A stretch of 37,727 bases of DNA from Oscillospiraceae bacterium (GCA_902802325.1 CADCLV010000016.1:1-37727); one strand, 5' to 3'; numbered from the stretch's first letter, positions 1-8,470 are shown. Notes: generated from the letters alone by a model not told the origin. Translations and numbers: made by a program.

Positions 1-1
1 C

Positions 2-835
2 TGCTGGAAAAAACCGATCACGCTGGCCCGTCACGCTTATGGTGATGTTTACCGTGATGTTGAGATGTATGTATCCGGAAAAGCCAAGGCTGAACTGGTC
101 GTTACATACGAAGATGGACATCAGGAAGTCAAGAAGATCCATGATTTCCAGGGTCCGGGTGTAATTGAAGGAATGCATAATCTGGATGCTTCGATTGAGG
201 CTTTTGCCCGTTCCTGTTTTATGTATGCTCTGGATATTCATCAGGATCTGTGGTTTGCCACAAAGGATACGATCTCTAAGGTTTATGATCACCGCTTCAA
301 GGATATTTTCCAGGAAATCTATGATGCGGAATTCAAAGATAAGTTCGAAGCAGCCGGTATCACATATTTCTACACTCTGATCGATGATGCCGTAGCTCGT
401 GTAATGCGTTCGGAGGGTGGTATTCTCTGGGCCTGCAAGAACTACGACGGCGATGTTATGTCGGATATGGTAGCTTCTGCATGCGGAAGTCTGGCGATGA
501 TGACTTCAGTACTGGTTTCTCCGTCCGGGAAATATGAATTTGAGGCTGCGCATGGTACGGTAACACGTCACTATTACCGCTATCTCAAAGGTGAGACTAC
601 TTCTACGAACCCAATGGCAACTTTGTTTGCCTGGTCCGGTGCTCTTAGAAAGCGTGGTCAGCTGGATGATCTTTCCGATCTGGTTGATTTTGCAGATAAG
701 CTCGAGAAGGCCGCTATCGACACGATTGAAGAAGGCGTGATCACCGGTGACCTTAACGGTCTTATGGATCATCCGAATAAGAGAGTTGTGAATACAGAAG
801 AATTCTTAAAGGCAATTGCAGCCAAACTGGGCTGA
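2..835 (+). CDS. icd: NADP-dependent isocitrate dehydrogenase, eukaryote-like type (C-terminal part)
   Basis: Cytosolic enzyme that oxidatively decarboxylates isocitrate to 2-oxoglutarate with NADP. The frame is open from base 2, and the first residues ([12 protein letters not shown]) match the family's GRHAxGDQY region, so the true start lies upstream and the in-frame ATG at 65 is internal. Visible family motifs are [33 protein letters not shown], the cofactor-binding [10 protein letters not shown] and [12 protein letters not shown]. These follow the homodimeric eukaryote-like family, not the E. coli-type enzyme. About 278 of an expected 400 or so residues are present. A SEC-C protein gene follows 15 bases downstream, so the two may be cotranscribed. 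The family assignment is secure; the gene symbol is conventional. Confidence 0.95.
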   Translation, partial: CWKKPITLARHAYGDVYRDVEMYVSGKAKAELVVTYEDGHQEVKKIHDFQGPGVIEGMHNLDASIEAFARSCFMYALDIHQDLWFATKDTISKVYDHRFKDIFQEIYDAEFKDKFEAAGITYFYTLIDDAVARVMRSEGGILWACKNYDGDVMSDMVASACGSLAMMTSVLVSPSGKYEFEAAHGTVTRHYYRYLKGETTSTNPMATLFAWSGALRKRGQLDDLSDLVDFADKLEKAAIDTIEEGVITGDLNGLMDHPNKRVVNTEEFLKAIAAKLG

Positions 836-850
836 TAGGAGGATATATTT

Positions 851-1375
851 ATGAGTTATTTTGAGGATTGGACAAAGCATTCTGAAACTGTAGAGAACGA
901 GAATGATTATAAGGCATATATTGCCAAGTATTACGAGCTTGAGAAGAATGCATATGATGCGATTTTGCAAAAGTATCCGGATAATGCGGATCTTCTGAAC
1001 GGCAAGGCTATCGATCTTTGCGAGAAGCTGGGTTTTGGCAAGGAGAACATGGAGATCTTTGTAGGTTTCCTCGAGGGTGTTGCTTCCAGTTTGACTGCTG
1101 AATATGACTATAAGTCCGTAACTGACGATTCGGATGTAGCTCTTTCTATCGATTATGAGAAGCTTTACTACAACATGCACGATGCTAAAGCTGAATGGCT
1201 CTATTCTCTGAAGAGCTGGTCAAATGTTCTGACAGAGGAGAAGATGAAAGAGATCACGAAGAAGTATCGTGAGGATAACATCGTCCATGTTGAGAAGATC
1301 GGCCGTAATGATCCGTGCCCGTGCGGCAGCGGCAAGAAGTATAAGAAATGCTGTGGCAAGAAGGAAAATGCTTAA
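851..1375 (+). CDS. SEC-C motif protein of unknown function
   Basis: A 174-residue acidic, probably cytosolic protein. It ends in a SEC-C zinc-binding motif, [18 protein letters not shown], at about residues 152-169; three of the four zinc-ligand positions are cysteines in CPCGSG and CC. The same motif ends SecA at 14683 in this window, where the family knowledge is that it binds zinc and contacts SecB or ribosomes. The first 145 residues are mostly helical by composition and resemble no family I know. The start is supported by AGGAGG at 837-842. It lies 15 bases after the isocitrate dehydrogenase gene. A role in protein targeting or quality control would be inference only. Confidence 0.85.
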   Translation: MSYFEDWTKHSETVENENDYKAYIAKYYELEKNAYDAILQKYPDNADLLNGKAIDLCEKLGFGKENMEIFVGFLEGVASSLTAEYDYKSVTDDSDVALSIDYEKLYYNMHDAKAEWLYSLKSWSNVLTEEKMKEITKKYREDNIVHVEKIGRNDPCPCGSGKKYKKCCGKKENA

Positions 1376-1428
1376 TCGTTTCTTCTTTATACTTCAATAC
1401 AACTGAATACAGATAACTAGATGATATT

Positions 1429-1522
1429 GGGCCTATGGCCCGTTATGATCGGGAAAATTCCCGACTGTGAGTTGAGATTACATGATTGTGTAGTTTGCTT
1501 GCAGTCGGGATTTTTATTTTTT
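1429..1522 (+). terminator. Terminator with a competing upstream hairpin (possible radC attenuator)
   Basis: The arms tcccgactg (1459-1467) and cagtcggga (1502-1510) pair perfectly over 9 bases and are followed by a T-rich run at 1511-1522, as in an intrinsic terminator. The left arm can also pair with tcggga at 1449-1454 across a 4-base loop, which would block the terminator stem. A further small hairpin, gggcc-tat-ggccc, lies at 1429-1441. It could simply end the SEC-C gene transcript. The mutually exclusive pairings so close to the radC start also fit attenuation, which is inference. Confidence 0.6.
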
Positions 1523-1542
1523 CGGAAAAGGAGGTGAGAATA

Positions 1543-2232
1543 GTGAAAATATGTGATATCCAGCCGGCTTTACGTCCTTATGAAAGATTGGAGCAATATG
1601 GATCAGAAGCATTATCGGATGAAGAATTACTGGCAATTATCCTTCGTACAGGAACTAAAGGACGATCTTCGAAAGAGATCGCACTGGACCTTCTTTCCAG
1701 GTTATCTCCCCAGGATGGAATCAGCGGACTTCGCAAGCTTACATTATCGGAATTAGCCGGCTTTGAAGGCGTGGGAAGAGTAAAAGCGATTCAGATATCG
1801 GCCTGCCTGGAACTGGGAAAACGCAGTATGTCCTGCTGTCACTGGGAAAAAGTACGTTTTCTGACAAACGAGATCGCCATATCGTATTTTGAAGGGAAAA
1901 TGAGCTTTTTGGATCAGGAAGAAGTACATGCGGTGTATCTGGATACGCAAAAAGGGCTTATTTCCAGTGATTTGATAACCAAAGGGAATCTAAATGGAGT
2001 CGGATTGTGTGTGCGGGAAGTGTTTCGGATTGCTGTGAAGGTGAATGCTTCTGGAATCATCCTGGCACATAACCATCCAAGCGGAGACCCGTCTCCAAGC
2101 CCGGAAGACATAGAAACTACAAAAAGGCTTTTAGAGTGCGGCCGGATGATGGGAATTGATTTAATCGATCACATCATTGTGGGACGTGGTCTATCAATCA
2201 GCATGAGAAGAGAAGGATATATGGAGGTATAA
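1543..2232 (+). CDS. radC: RadC/JAB-domain protein
   Basis: A 229-residue RadC-family protein. The N-terminal part has helix-hairpin-helix-like sequence (LAGFEGVGRVKAIQ), and the C-terminal JAMM/MPN+ domain carries HNHPSGDPSPSPED near residues 172-185, the metal-binding motif of the family. The historical name is DNA repair protein, but the biochemical role is unsettled. I chose GTG 1543 because AAAGGAGGTGAG lies just upstream at 1527-1538. The in-frame ATG at 1486 would run translation through the terminator hairpin. In Clostridia radC often precedes the mre genes, as it nearly does here. The next gene starts one base after the stop, with its ribosome site inside radC. Confidence 0.93.
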   Translation: MKICDIQPALRPYERLEQYGSEALSDEELLAIILRTGTKGRSSKEIALDLLSRLSPQDGISGLRKLTLSELAGFEGVGRVKAIQISACLELGKRSMSCCHWEKVRFLTNEIAISYFEGKMSFLDQEEVHAVYLDTQKGLISSDLITKGNLNGVGLCVREVFRIAVKVNASGIILAHNHPSGDPSPSPEDIETTKRLLECGRMMGIDLIDHIIVGRGLSISMRREGYMEV

Positions 2233-2233
2233 C

Positions 2234-3172
2234 ATGAAAACAGAAAAACAAGTCCGTCCGGAGATACTGTCTTTTCCGGACTTTATGGCAGCTTTTCGAG
2301 CCCAATATGAATACGGGATACCGAAACTACGAAAAGATTTCAGCTTTACGGAGCAGATGGTCCATAAGCATAACCGGGATCTTCACGGCATCATAGTCCG
2401 TCAGACCGGAAAATCCATCGCACCGGTATTTTACTATGAAGATCTATATTCATCGTATTGTAATGGAACCAGTCTGGAGCAGTGCATTTCAGAAGTTGTA
2501 AAGTTTGTGACAGGAAGGTCCATGCCTGATGATAATTTCCGTCAGCAGCTTGTTTCCTGGGAGCATATTTGCGACAGATTAATCGTTAAACTTATAAATC
2601 AAAAACGGAATTCCGCTCTGCTAACTGAATCTCCGTACATGATGTTTGGAGATATGGCTCTCGTTGTACAGATCTATCTGGATGATGAATCCCTTGGAAA
2701 AGGTGCGATTACGGTTGACCAGGATCTGATCCGTATGTGGAAAATGACGAAGAAAGATGTTTTTTCCAGAGCAATGGAGAATATGAAACAGTATAAGATA
2801 ACGGCAATCGACCTTTTGGATTATGCCGGTGATGGAAAGACGATAGACCCGGAGACACCCCGGATCTACGTATATTCGTATGATGCGCCATTTCCCGGTG
2901 CATCGGCGATCATTCGAAATGACAAGCTGCATGAGTTTGCGGATAGTAAAGAAACAGACTTTTACCTGCTTCCTGTATCTATGCATGAAGCACTTTTGAT
3001 CGAATACAAGGAGGATATTTCGAAAGAATTTTTATACGGAATGCTCCACTCGATCAATACAGACAAAGGACTTTCTGACAGTATGATTTCGGATGAAGTG
3101 TATTTACTTCGTAGAAATCAGGATAATCTGATTAATATCGCAGACGGGAAGGAAATCGTGCTTTTCGAGTGA
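2234..3172 (+). CDS. DUF5688-like protein
   Basis: A 312-residue soluble protein that I match by pattern to DUF5688, a family common in Lachnospiraceae and relatives and of unknown function. Features supporting this are an N-terminal block with HGIIVRQTGKSIAPVFYYED followed by a helical region. The C-terminal block reads FPGASAIIRNDKLHEFADS, then FYLLPVSMHEALLIEY and a closing DEVYLLRRN. No signal peptide or membrane segment is visible. It is translationally coupled to radC (one-base gap; GGAGGT at 2223-2228). It occupies the position where mreB commonly sits between radC and mreC, but it has no actin-like motifs. The family call is from memory and was not searched. Confidence 0.7.
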   Translation: MKTEKQVRPEILSFPDFMAAFRAQYEYGIPKLRKDFSFTEQMVHKHNRDLHGIIVRQTGKSIAPVFYYEDLYSSYCNGTSLEQCISEVVKFVTGRSMPDDNFRQQLVSWEHICDRLIVKLINQKRNSALLTESPYMMFGDMALVVQIYLDDESLGKGAITVDQDLIRMWKMTKKDVFSRAMENMKQYKITAIDLLDYAGDGKTIDPETPRIYVYSYDAPFPGASAIIRNDKLHEFADSKETDFYLLPVSMHEALLIEYKEDISKEFLYGMLHSINTDKGLSDSMISDEVYLLRRNQDNLINIADGKEIVLFE

Positions 3173-3207
3173 TCCGGTCTACCTTGCTGCAATTCTTTCC
3201 ATGTGTG

Positions 3208-3230
3208 TCTTTCTTAAAGTGTGGTATACT
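3208..3230 (+). promoter_or_regulatory. Possible promoter for the mreC operon
   Basis: TATACT at 3225-3230, preceded by TG two bases upstream, resembles a sigma-A -10 element. No good -35 hexamer sits 17 bases upstream (TGTGTG), so any promoter would be weak or of the extended type. It lies 31 bases before the TTG start of mreC, within the only clear gap between radC and mreC. Confidence 0.35.
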
Positions 3231-3261
3231 TTTATGAAAGCTAAAACTGGAGGAAAATGGT

Positions 3262-4245
3262 TTGCGAAGACTCTTCGAAAACAAAGCATTTGTTATCGCA
3301 CTGATCACAGTAGTTCTGATTGCTTTGATCGGATTTAGTGCAATTCCCGGAAGTCCGCTTTCCGGATTAACTAAGCCGGTATCGATCATAATCGATCCGA
3401 TCCAGTCTGTATTTCAGAAGATCGGAACTAAGATTTCAGACTTTTATTCAGCGATTGCAGAAGGTATGGAGATCCGTAAGGAAAATGAGCAGCTTCGAGC
3501 CGAAATCGCGGAATTAGAGTATCAGGTTCAGCAGGGTGACGAAGCCCGGATTCGCTGGGAAGAACTGAAAACGGCCTTTTCTATCCAGGATACGTTTGAA
3601 AACTATCACATTCATGGCGCATCGATTCTGACACGTGAATCTGATGAATGGTTCAGCGTGATTCGTGTAAACGTTGGTACGGATACAGGCATAGATGTCG
3701 GAAAGGCTTCCTACGCGGTCGTAGATGCCCGAATGAACCTGGTTGGACGAGTTATGTCTACTGACGTGAATTCTTCGAAGATACTGCCGATCCTTCACGA
3801 AGGCTTTATGGTAAGTGCCAAAGTCAACGTGGTTAACGGTGCGATCGTCCTTGTGACCGGTGATATTATTCTCAAAAATGAAGGTTTGTGTTTGGTCACG
3901 AGGATTCCTTCCAATATTGTTTTAAATCCGGGTGATGAACTTGTAACCAGCGGTGAAGGCGGTCTTTTCCCGGCCGGTATTCCGATCGGTGTAATCGAGA
4001 GTTTTGATAATTCGGACCCCGATAATCCGACAGCAACACTTCGGCCATACGTTGAGATCTCCAGTATTAAGGATGTTTTCATTATGGTTCAGAATACGGA
4101 AGAATGGCTGGCAGAAAATGAAAAACAGCAGCAGTCCGAGTCTTCCGGCGAGGAGTCTTCAGAGGATATTCCGAATGATTCAATCGTTACGGAGCCGAAT
4201 CTTACGGATAATACTGCCTCCGAAAGTGGAGAGGAGTCCGCATGA
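3262..4245 (+). CDS. mreC: Rod shape-determining protein MreC
   Basis: A 327-residue bitopic membrane protein of the elongasome, which scaffolds the side-wall peptidoglycan machinery outside the membrane. One N-terminal membrane helix spans about residues 10-28, then a coiled coil at about 75-95 (MEIRKENEQLRAEIAELEYQ). The beta-rich MreC domain follows, with VDARMNLVGRV, GDELVTSGEGGLFPAGIPIG and a C-terminal VFIMVQ strand. The last 45 residues are a Ser/Glu-rich tail. I chose TTG 3262 because TGGAGG at 3248-3253 is correctly spaced and the translation begins with a typical short basic segment. It overlaps mreD by four bases (ATGA). No mreB is present upstream in the window. Confidence 0.95.
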   Translation: MRRLFENKAFVIALITVVLIALIGFSAIPGSPLSGLTKPVSIIIDPIQSVFQKIGTKISDFYSAIAEGMEIRKENEQLRAEIAELEYQVQQGDEARIRWEELKTAFSIQDTFENYHIHGASILTRESDEWFSVIRVNVGTDTGIDVGKASYAVVDARMNLVGRVMSTDVNSSKILPILHEGFMVSAKVNVVNGAIVLVTGDIILKNEGLCLVTRIPSNIVLNPGDELVTSGEGGLFPAGIPIGVIESFDNSDPDNPTATLRPYVEISSIKDVFIMVQNTEEWLAENEKQQQSESSGEESSEDIPNDSIVTEPNLTDNTASESGEESA

Positions 4246-4859
4246 ATAAGAAAGAACGGGCCCGTCAGATAATCATATATGCGCTCTATATAACCAGTTT
4301 CTGCTGTATTCAGGTTACTTTTTCCCGCGTTTTTCATCTGTTTGGCCGTACATGTGATTTCATGCTGGTTTTTGTCGTGTTAGCCGGCTACCTTTTTGGT
4401 ACCGTAGATGGAATGGTTGTCGGAGCGATCGTAGGTGTGTTCCGTGATTACTTTTCCGGCCCAGTCATTACCGGCATGAATCGGCAGCCGATTGCCCTTA
4501 TGGGGGTGGGAGTTCTTTCTTTTTTCTATATCGGACTTGTATCCTCATTGCTCTTCAGAAAAAAATTTAGAAGAAAGTATAACCTGAGTTTTCTGCAGGT
4601 TGCCATTCTTTCTTTGATCTACTACAGCTTAGGACATATTGTATCCTGGGTATATCTGACCGTTTCCGGAAGTCTTGTTCATTATCACTCATTACGATAT
4701 ATCGTTTTTTCCAGCATCTTGCCGCAGACATTTGTCAATCTTCTGGCGGCTTTCCCGATGTTGCTTTTGCTTCGTTTTGCGGGCCCGTACAAAAAAGGCG
4801 TCCGTTCCAGTCTGGTAGACGGGTATAGTGTGGAGGATCGAAAATGGCAAAGCATATAG
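4242..4859 (+). CDS. mreD: Rod shape-determining protein MreD
   Basis: A 205-residue polytopic membrane protein with about five hydrophobic helices and little else, the expected MreD form. It includes the family-like stretch GTVDGMVVGAIVGVFRDYFSG near residues 47-67. It partners MreC in the cell-elongation complex. The start overlaps the mreC stop (ATGA), and the end overlaps the penicillin-binding protein gene by 16 bases, showing strong translational coupling across the three genes. Sequence conservation in MreD is low, so gene order carries part of the call. Confidence 0.9.
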   Translation: MNKKERARQIIIYALYITSFCCIQVTFSRVFHLFGRTCDFMLVFVVLAGYLFGTVDGMVVGAIVGVFRDYFSGPVITGMNRQPIALMGVGVLSFFYIGLVSSLLFRKKFRRKYNLSFLQVAILSLIYYSLGHIVSWVYLTVSGSLVHYHSLRYIVFSSILPQTFVNLLAAFPMLLLLRFAGPYKKGVRSSLVDGYSVEDRKWQSI

Positions 4860-7225
4860 ATGACAACAATTTATATGTTTTCGATGAAGATCACGTCTCT
4901 ACCACGAAAAAGAGCGACTCTGGGTTTGGCGGGAAACTTTTAGATTTCTTTACCAGCCGCTATTTCGTTCTGGGATTCATTTTCTGCGTATTTGGGTTTC
5001 TGATCCTGATCAAGACCGTAGCCTTGCAGTTTTCTGATGAGGCCAAGCGAATCTCGGCTACTACTGTCGGTGTTTCCCATCAATATGTTGTTCCAGCACC
5101 GAGAGGAGATATTCTCGATTGTAATGGGCGCGTGATTGCCACAAGTCAGGAAATCAATGTTCTGATGCTTGCCAACTCCGGCTTAAGTGATGCCGATCTG
5201 AACAGTATGTGTCTGGAACTTTCCTACCTTTTTGATCAGTACAACTGTGTTCCGGTTGCCAATCTGGATGATTACTTTTCTATCGATCCTTATGAATTTC
5301 TGAAATCAGATGAAGATATTGCTCTTTGGCAGACAAACCGAAATCTGTTTGCCTTAAAAGAGCCGAGTATCAATACGGTTGTTACATATACAGATAATTA
5401 CGTTAAGAGCGATCCGAAGATTTTCTTCTTGTACCTTCGTCGTCTTTTTAAATTAGACGATGCCTATACAGAAGAAGAAGCATATCGTATCATCCGTATC
5501 CGTTATCAGATCTATATGGATAACTGGTCTTTCCAGACCGGTACCCCTGTTCTTATTGCCAAAGATGTTCCAGAAGAACTGATCCGTTATCTTCTGGAGC
5601 AGAATTATCATTTTATGGGAATTATAGCGAATAAGGAGTACCGGCGCGTCTATACGCCGCTGGCGAAAGTATCGTCCCATGTAATCGGCTATGTCGGTAA
5701 GATTTCCCAGAAACGTCTTGAAGAACTGGCTCCCGTAGGCTATCAGGCATCAGATCTGGTAGGGCAGGCCGGCGTAGAGGCTCAGATGGAACGGTATCTT
5801 CATGGCCAGTATGGTGAAAAGCCGTACAATATCTGGTCAACAGATCAGGATGAAGGATTGTTCTATGACTCGAATCTCGGCATCGATCCTGTTCCGGGAG
5901 CTACAGTAGAGCTTACGATCGATACTAACCTTCAACAGGTTGGCATCAAAGCCATTAAGGATTATATCGAAGCCGCTATTCAAGCAGAAGCGCAGAAGCC
6001 TGAAGAGGAGAAATATAAGACTGCTTCCGCCGGTGCCTTCGTCATAATGAATGTGAAAAACGGTGAAGTTCTGGCAATGGGATCCTATCCTGACTTTGAC
6101 CCTAATGACTTTGTGCTTTCTATGGAAGGAGATGTCCAGGCTAAGGTACAGGTTAAATACTATCTGGGTATTGATGAGTATCAGGATATTACGGCTGTTG
6201 ATATGCCATTGTGGAATCGAGCAATTATGTCTATGTATCCTCCGGGATCAACATTTAAGATGGTTACGGCTTTGGCGGCACTTGAAAGCGGACGTATTAC
6301 TCCGGAAAACTCCGAAGTGCGCTGCGTCAGTCCGACTGACTTTGGCGGCATGCCCTGGAAGTGTCTGGAGCGTCCGGATACCGGACATGGCCTTCTTGAT
6401 CTGACTTCTGGTCTTGCTACTTCCTGCAATATCTATTTTGCGACATTGGGCATTGATACGACGATCAATGAGATCGACCGTATCGGCGCAGCACTTGGAC
6501 TTGGTGAGCTGACAGGAATCGATCTTCCCGGTGAGATCCCCGGAATCCGCGCAAACCGTTCCAACAAGCGTCTTTTGCGTCTTTCCAATACTGATGAAGA
6601 TAAGGAATGGCACGTAGCGGATACAGCTCAGGCAGCGATCGGGCAGTTCGACAACTGCTTTACAGTGCTTCAGCTTGCCAGATACACAGGTGCTTTGGCT
6701 ACCAATTCACTTGTAACTCCGCATGTTATCCGCCGTGTGGTTGCTGCTGATGGTTCGATTTTATACAGTGGACCGACTGTTGCTATTCCTTGCGGATTTG
6801 ATCAGAACTATCTTGATGCGATCCATCAAGGCATGAAAGCGGTAGTTTCAAGTGAAGAAGGAACGGCTCATAAGCGACTTGGAGACTTCCCGATACCGAT
6901 CGCATGTAAGACAGGTACAGCGGAGACCGGATTCGAGGAATTGAAAAAAGAGTATTCCAATGGTCTTTTTGTCTGCTATGCGCCCGCTGATGACCCGGAG
7001 ATCTGTCTTGCACTCTGTATTGAAAAAGGTGAGTGGGGTTCCAATACCACGGATATTGCCAAGAAACTTCTCATGGCCTATTTCGGTATTCCGGATCCAA
7101 AGGAAGATGCACCGATCACAACGAAACCTCCTATCGGTGATAATGTGGAAATAAAGAACGAAGATACTGAAAATACAGAAACTGATACCGAGAATACTGA
7201 TTCTGAAACTGCACAAGATGAGTAG
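4844..7225 (+). CDS. mrdA: Class B penicillin-binding protein (PBP2-type D,D-transpeptidase)
   Basis: A 793-residue peptidoglycan transpeptidase that cross-links side-wall peptidoglycan with the Mre complex. One membrane helix at about residues 38-60 anchors an extracytoplasmic part. A dimerisation domain has APRGDILDCNGRVIA and an RVYTPLAKVSSHVIGYVG segment. The transpeptidase has all three motifs: STFK with the nucleophile near Ser469, SCN near 527-529 and KTGTA near 689. The tail (about residues 755-793) is rich in Glu, Asp, Thr and Asn. It overlaps mreD. The length is typical for clostridial PBP2 proteins with a C-terminal extension. The rodA partner is not in the window. Confidence 0.95.
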   Translation: MAKHIDDNNLYVFDEDHVSTTKKSDSGFGGKLLDFFTSRYFVLGFIFCVFGFLILIKTVALQFSDEAKRISATTVGVSHQYVVPAPRGDILDCNGRVIATSQEINVLMLANSGLSDADLNSMCLELSYLFDQYNCVPVANLDDYFSIDPYEFLKSDEDIALWQTNRNLFALKEPSINTVVTYTDNYVKSDPKIFFLYLRRLFKLDDAYTEEEAYRIIRIRYQIYMDNWSFQTGTPVLIAKDVPEELIRYLLEQNYHFMGIIANKEYRRVYTPLAKVSSHVIGYVGKISQKRLEELAPVGYQASDLVGQAGVEAQMERYLHGQYGEKPYNIWSTDQDEGLFYDSNLGIDPVPGATVELTIDTNLQQVGIKAIKDYIEAAIQAEAQKPEEEKYKTASAGAFVIMNVKNGEVLAMGSYPDFDPNDFVLSMEGDVQAKVQVKYYLGIDEYQDITAVDMPLWNRAIMSMYPPGSTFKMVTALAALESGRITPENSEVRCVSPTDFGGMPWKCLERPDTGHGLLDLTSGLATSCNIYFATLGIDTTINEIDRIGAALGLGELTGIDLPGEIPGIRANRSNKRLLRLSNTDEDKEWHVADTAQAAIGQFDNCFTVLQLARYTGALATNSLVTPHVIRRVVAADGSILYSGPTVAIPCGFDQNYLDAIHQGMKAVVSSEEGTAHKRLGDFPIPIACKTGTAETGFEELKKEYSNGLFVCYAPADDPEICLALCIEKGEWGSNTTDIAKKLLMAYFGIPDPKEDAPITTKPPIGDNVEIKNEDTENTETDTENTDSETAQDE

Positions 7226-7277
7226 TTTTACAAAAAATCAAGGCTTTTTTATGCAATTTGATAAAAGTCTGTTGCAG

Positions 7278-7307
7278 TTTACAAGTAAAATTAGTAGAAT
7301 GTATATA
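7278..7307 (+). promoter_or_regulatory. Sigma-A-like promoter for the methylglyoxal-synthase-like gene
   Basis: TTTACA (7278-7283) and TATATA (7302-7307) are separated by 18 bases. The predicted start of transcription lies about 15 bases before the start codon at 7331, with GGGGGG at 7317-7322 as the likely ribosome site. This separates the gene from the penicillin-binding protein gene, after which no clear terminator is visible. Confidence 0.55.
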
Positions 7308-7330
7308 TACTTTTTCGGGGGGCTGTATTT

Positions 7331-7732
7331 ATGAAGATCGTAATCATGGCTGATAATCGCAAGAATGAACTTCTTGTTAATTTCTGTATTGCCTATCGTC
7401 AGCTTCTCGCAAAACATACACTGATTTCTTTGCACAATACAGCTACGCTTCTTGAATCTGCCGCAGAGCTGAATGTTGTTGGATTGTCTACGGATTATTC
7501 CGGCGGCTTTGATCAGCTTGCTTCACGTGCTGAATATAATGAGATCGACTGTGTGATCTATCTTCGTGATACACAGCTTGCCAATTACAACGAGATCAAT
7601 CCGCTTTTGAAAGCGTGCGACTATAACAGCATTCCTTATGCTACGAATCTGGCCAGCGCCGAGATCCTGATCCTTGCTATCGACCGTGGTGATCTTGACT
7701 GGCGTGAACTGGTCCGCGACAATTCGTTCTGA
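7331..7732 (+). CDS. Methylglyoxal-synthase-like protein with altered active-site motifs
   Basis: A 133-residue protein whose fold pattern and C-terminal half (IPYATNLASAEILILAIDRGDLDWRE) match the methylglyoxal synthase family, which converts dihydroxyacetone phosphate to methylglyoxal. In clostridia that gene often follows the mre/PBP2 cluster. The catalytic and phosphate-binding motifs differ, however. The usual AHD near the N-terminus reads ADN, the TGTTG phosphate loop reads HNTAT, GGD/E-Q reads GGFDQ, and the DPL...H-x-PD stretch reads DTQLANYNEI. It is therefore probably inactive as a synthase or has a new substrate or regulatory role; that is inference. A glyoxalase-II-like hydrolase gene follows six bases downstream. 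Confidence 0.75.
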   Translation: MKIVIMADNRKNELLVNFCIAYRQLLAKHTLISLHNTATLLESAAELNVVGLSTDYSGGFDQLASRAEYNEIDCVIYLRDTQLANYNEINPLLKACDYNSIPYATNLASAEILILAIDRGDLDWRELVRDNSF

Positions 7733-7738
7733 TTTCAT

Positions 7739-8365
7739 ATGCAGCTTCACGTATATCCTTTCGGTCCTGTCGGGGCCAATATGTATGTGCTTTCCTTTGG
7801 CAAAGAAGCCTTGGTCATTGATCCGTGCGTCCCTTATTCGGAAACTGATATCTCTGATTTAGATGTAAAGGCAGTTCTTTGTACCCACGGCCATTTTGAT
7901 CACATTAGTGAAGCAGATTCCTGGAAGACGAAGTTTTCCTGCCCGTTATATATCTCTTCGAAAGATCTGGCTCTTGTTTCGTCACCCGAAACGAATTTTG
8001 CTTCTGATTTCGGGCTGTCCATATCCGTTTCTTCTGAAATGCTCATTTTTTCCGAAAAGGAATATTCAGAGAAAGATTTCGGGATTTCAGAAGAATTCAG
8101 ACTTGAGATCATTCCGACTCCGGGACACACATCCGGGTCAGTTTGTTTCCTATTCCACTTTCCGGAAGAGGGAGATCTTATGTTCACCGGTGATATGCTT
8201 TTCCAGGGAAGCATCGGACGTACTGATCTGGGCGGATCTGAAAAAGAAATGTTTTCTTCAATTGAACTTTTAAAAACACTTCCTGATTCTATCGTCTGTT
8301 TTCCAGGTCACGGGCCTAAGACCAATCTTGGTTTGGAGAAAGCATTTAATCCTTATTTCCGTTGA
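7739..8365 (+). CDS. MBL-fold metallohydrolase, glyoxalase-II-like (YqgX/GloB-like)
   Basis: A 208-residue cytosolic metallo-beta-lactamase-fold hydrolase. Metal-binding motifs are in order: THGHFDHI near residue 50, GHTSGSVCF near 130, TGDMLFQGSIGRTDL near 149 and PGHGP near 191. This arrangement is the hydroxyacylglutathione-hydrolase-like group found widely in Firmicutes; the true substrate is usually unknown. It begins six bases after the methylglyoxal-synthase-like gene, so the two are probably cotranscribed. A joint role in methylglyoxal or thioester metabolism is possible but weakened by the altered partner. No good ribosome site is visible before ATG 7739, which suggests coupling to the gene upstream. 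Confidence 0.88.
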   Translation: MQLHVYPFGPVGANMYVLSFGKEALVIDPCVPYSETDISDLDVKAVLCTHGHFDHISEADSWKTKFSCPLYISSKDLALVSSPETNFASDFGLSISVSSEMLIFSEKEYSEKDFGISEEFRLEIIPTPGHTSGSVCFLFHFPEEGDLMFTGDMLFQGSIGRTDLGGSEKEMFSSIELLKTLPDSIVCFPGHGPKTNLGLEKAFNPYFR

Positions 8366-8378
8366 TCTCCTGCATAGT

Positions 8379-8412
8379 TCGACAAACTCGGCAGAATTGT
8401 CGATGATTGTCG
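8379..8412. repeat. Inverted and direct repeat cluster upstream of the Tad-like genes
   Basis: Arms tcgacaa (8379-8385) and ttgtcga (8397-8403) form a perfect 7-base inverted repeat. A third copy of ttgtcg follows at 8407-8412. This lies in the 105-base gap before the Tad-like genes. It has the form of an operator, but no regulator is known and no T-run makes it a terminator. Confidence 0.4.
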
Positions 8413-8470
8413 TTTAGAAACCCAGAAAATCCGGCTCCTTCTTGCTATATTGAGGCAGGAGGTGAGACTT

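Noticed and set aside
4844..7225. Beta-lactam resistance determinant
   Set aside because: The protein is a normal housekeeping class B penicillin-binding protein in an mre cluster; nothing in it indicates an acquired resistance form.
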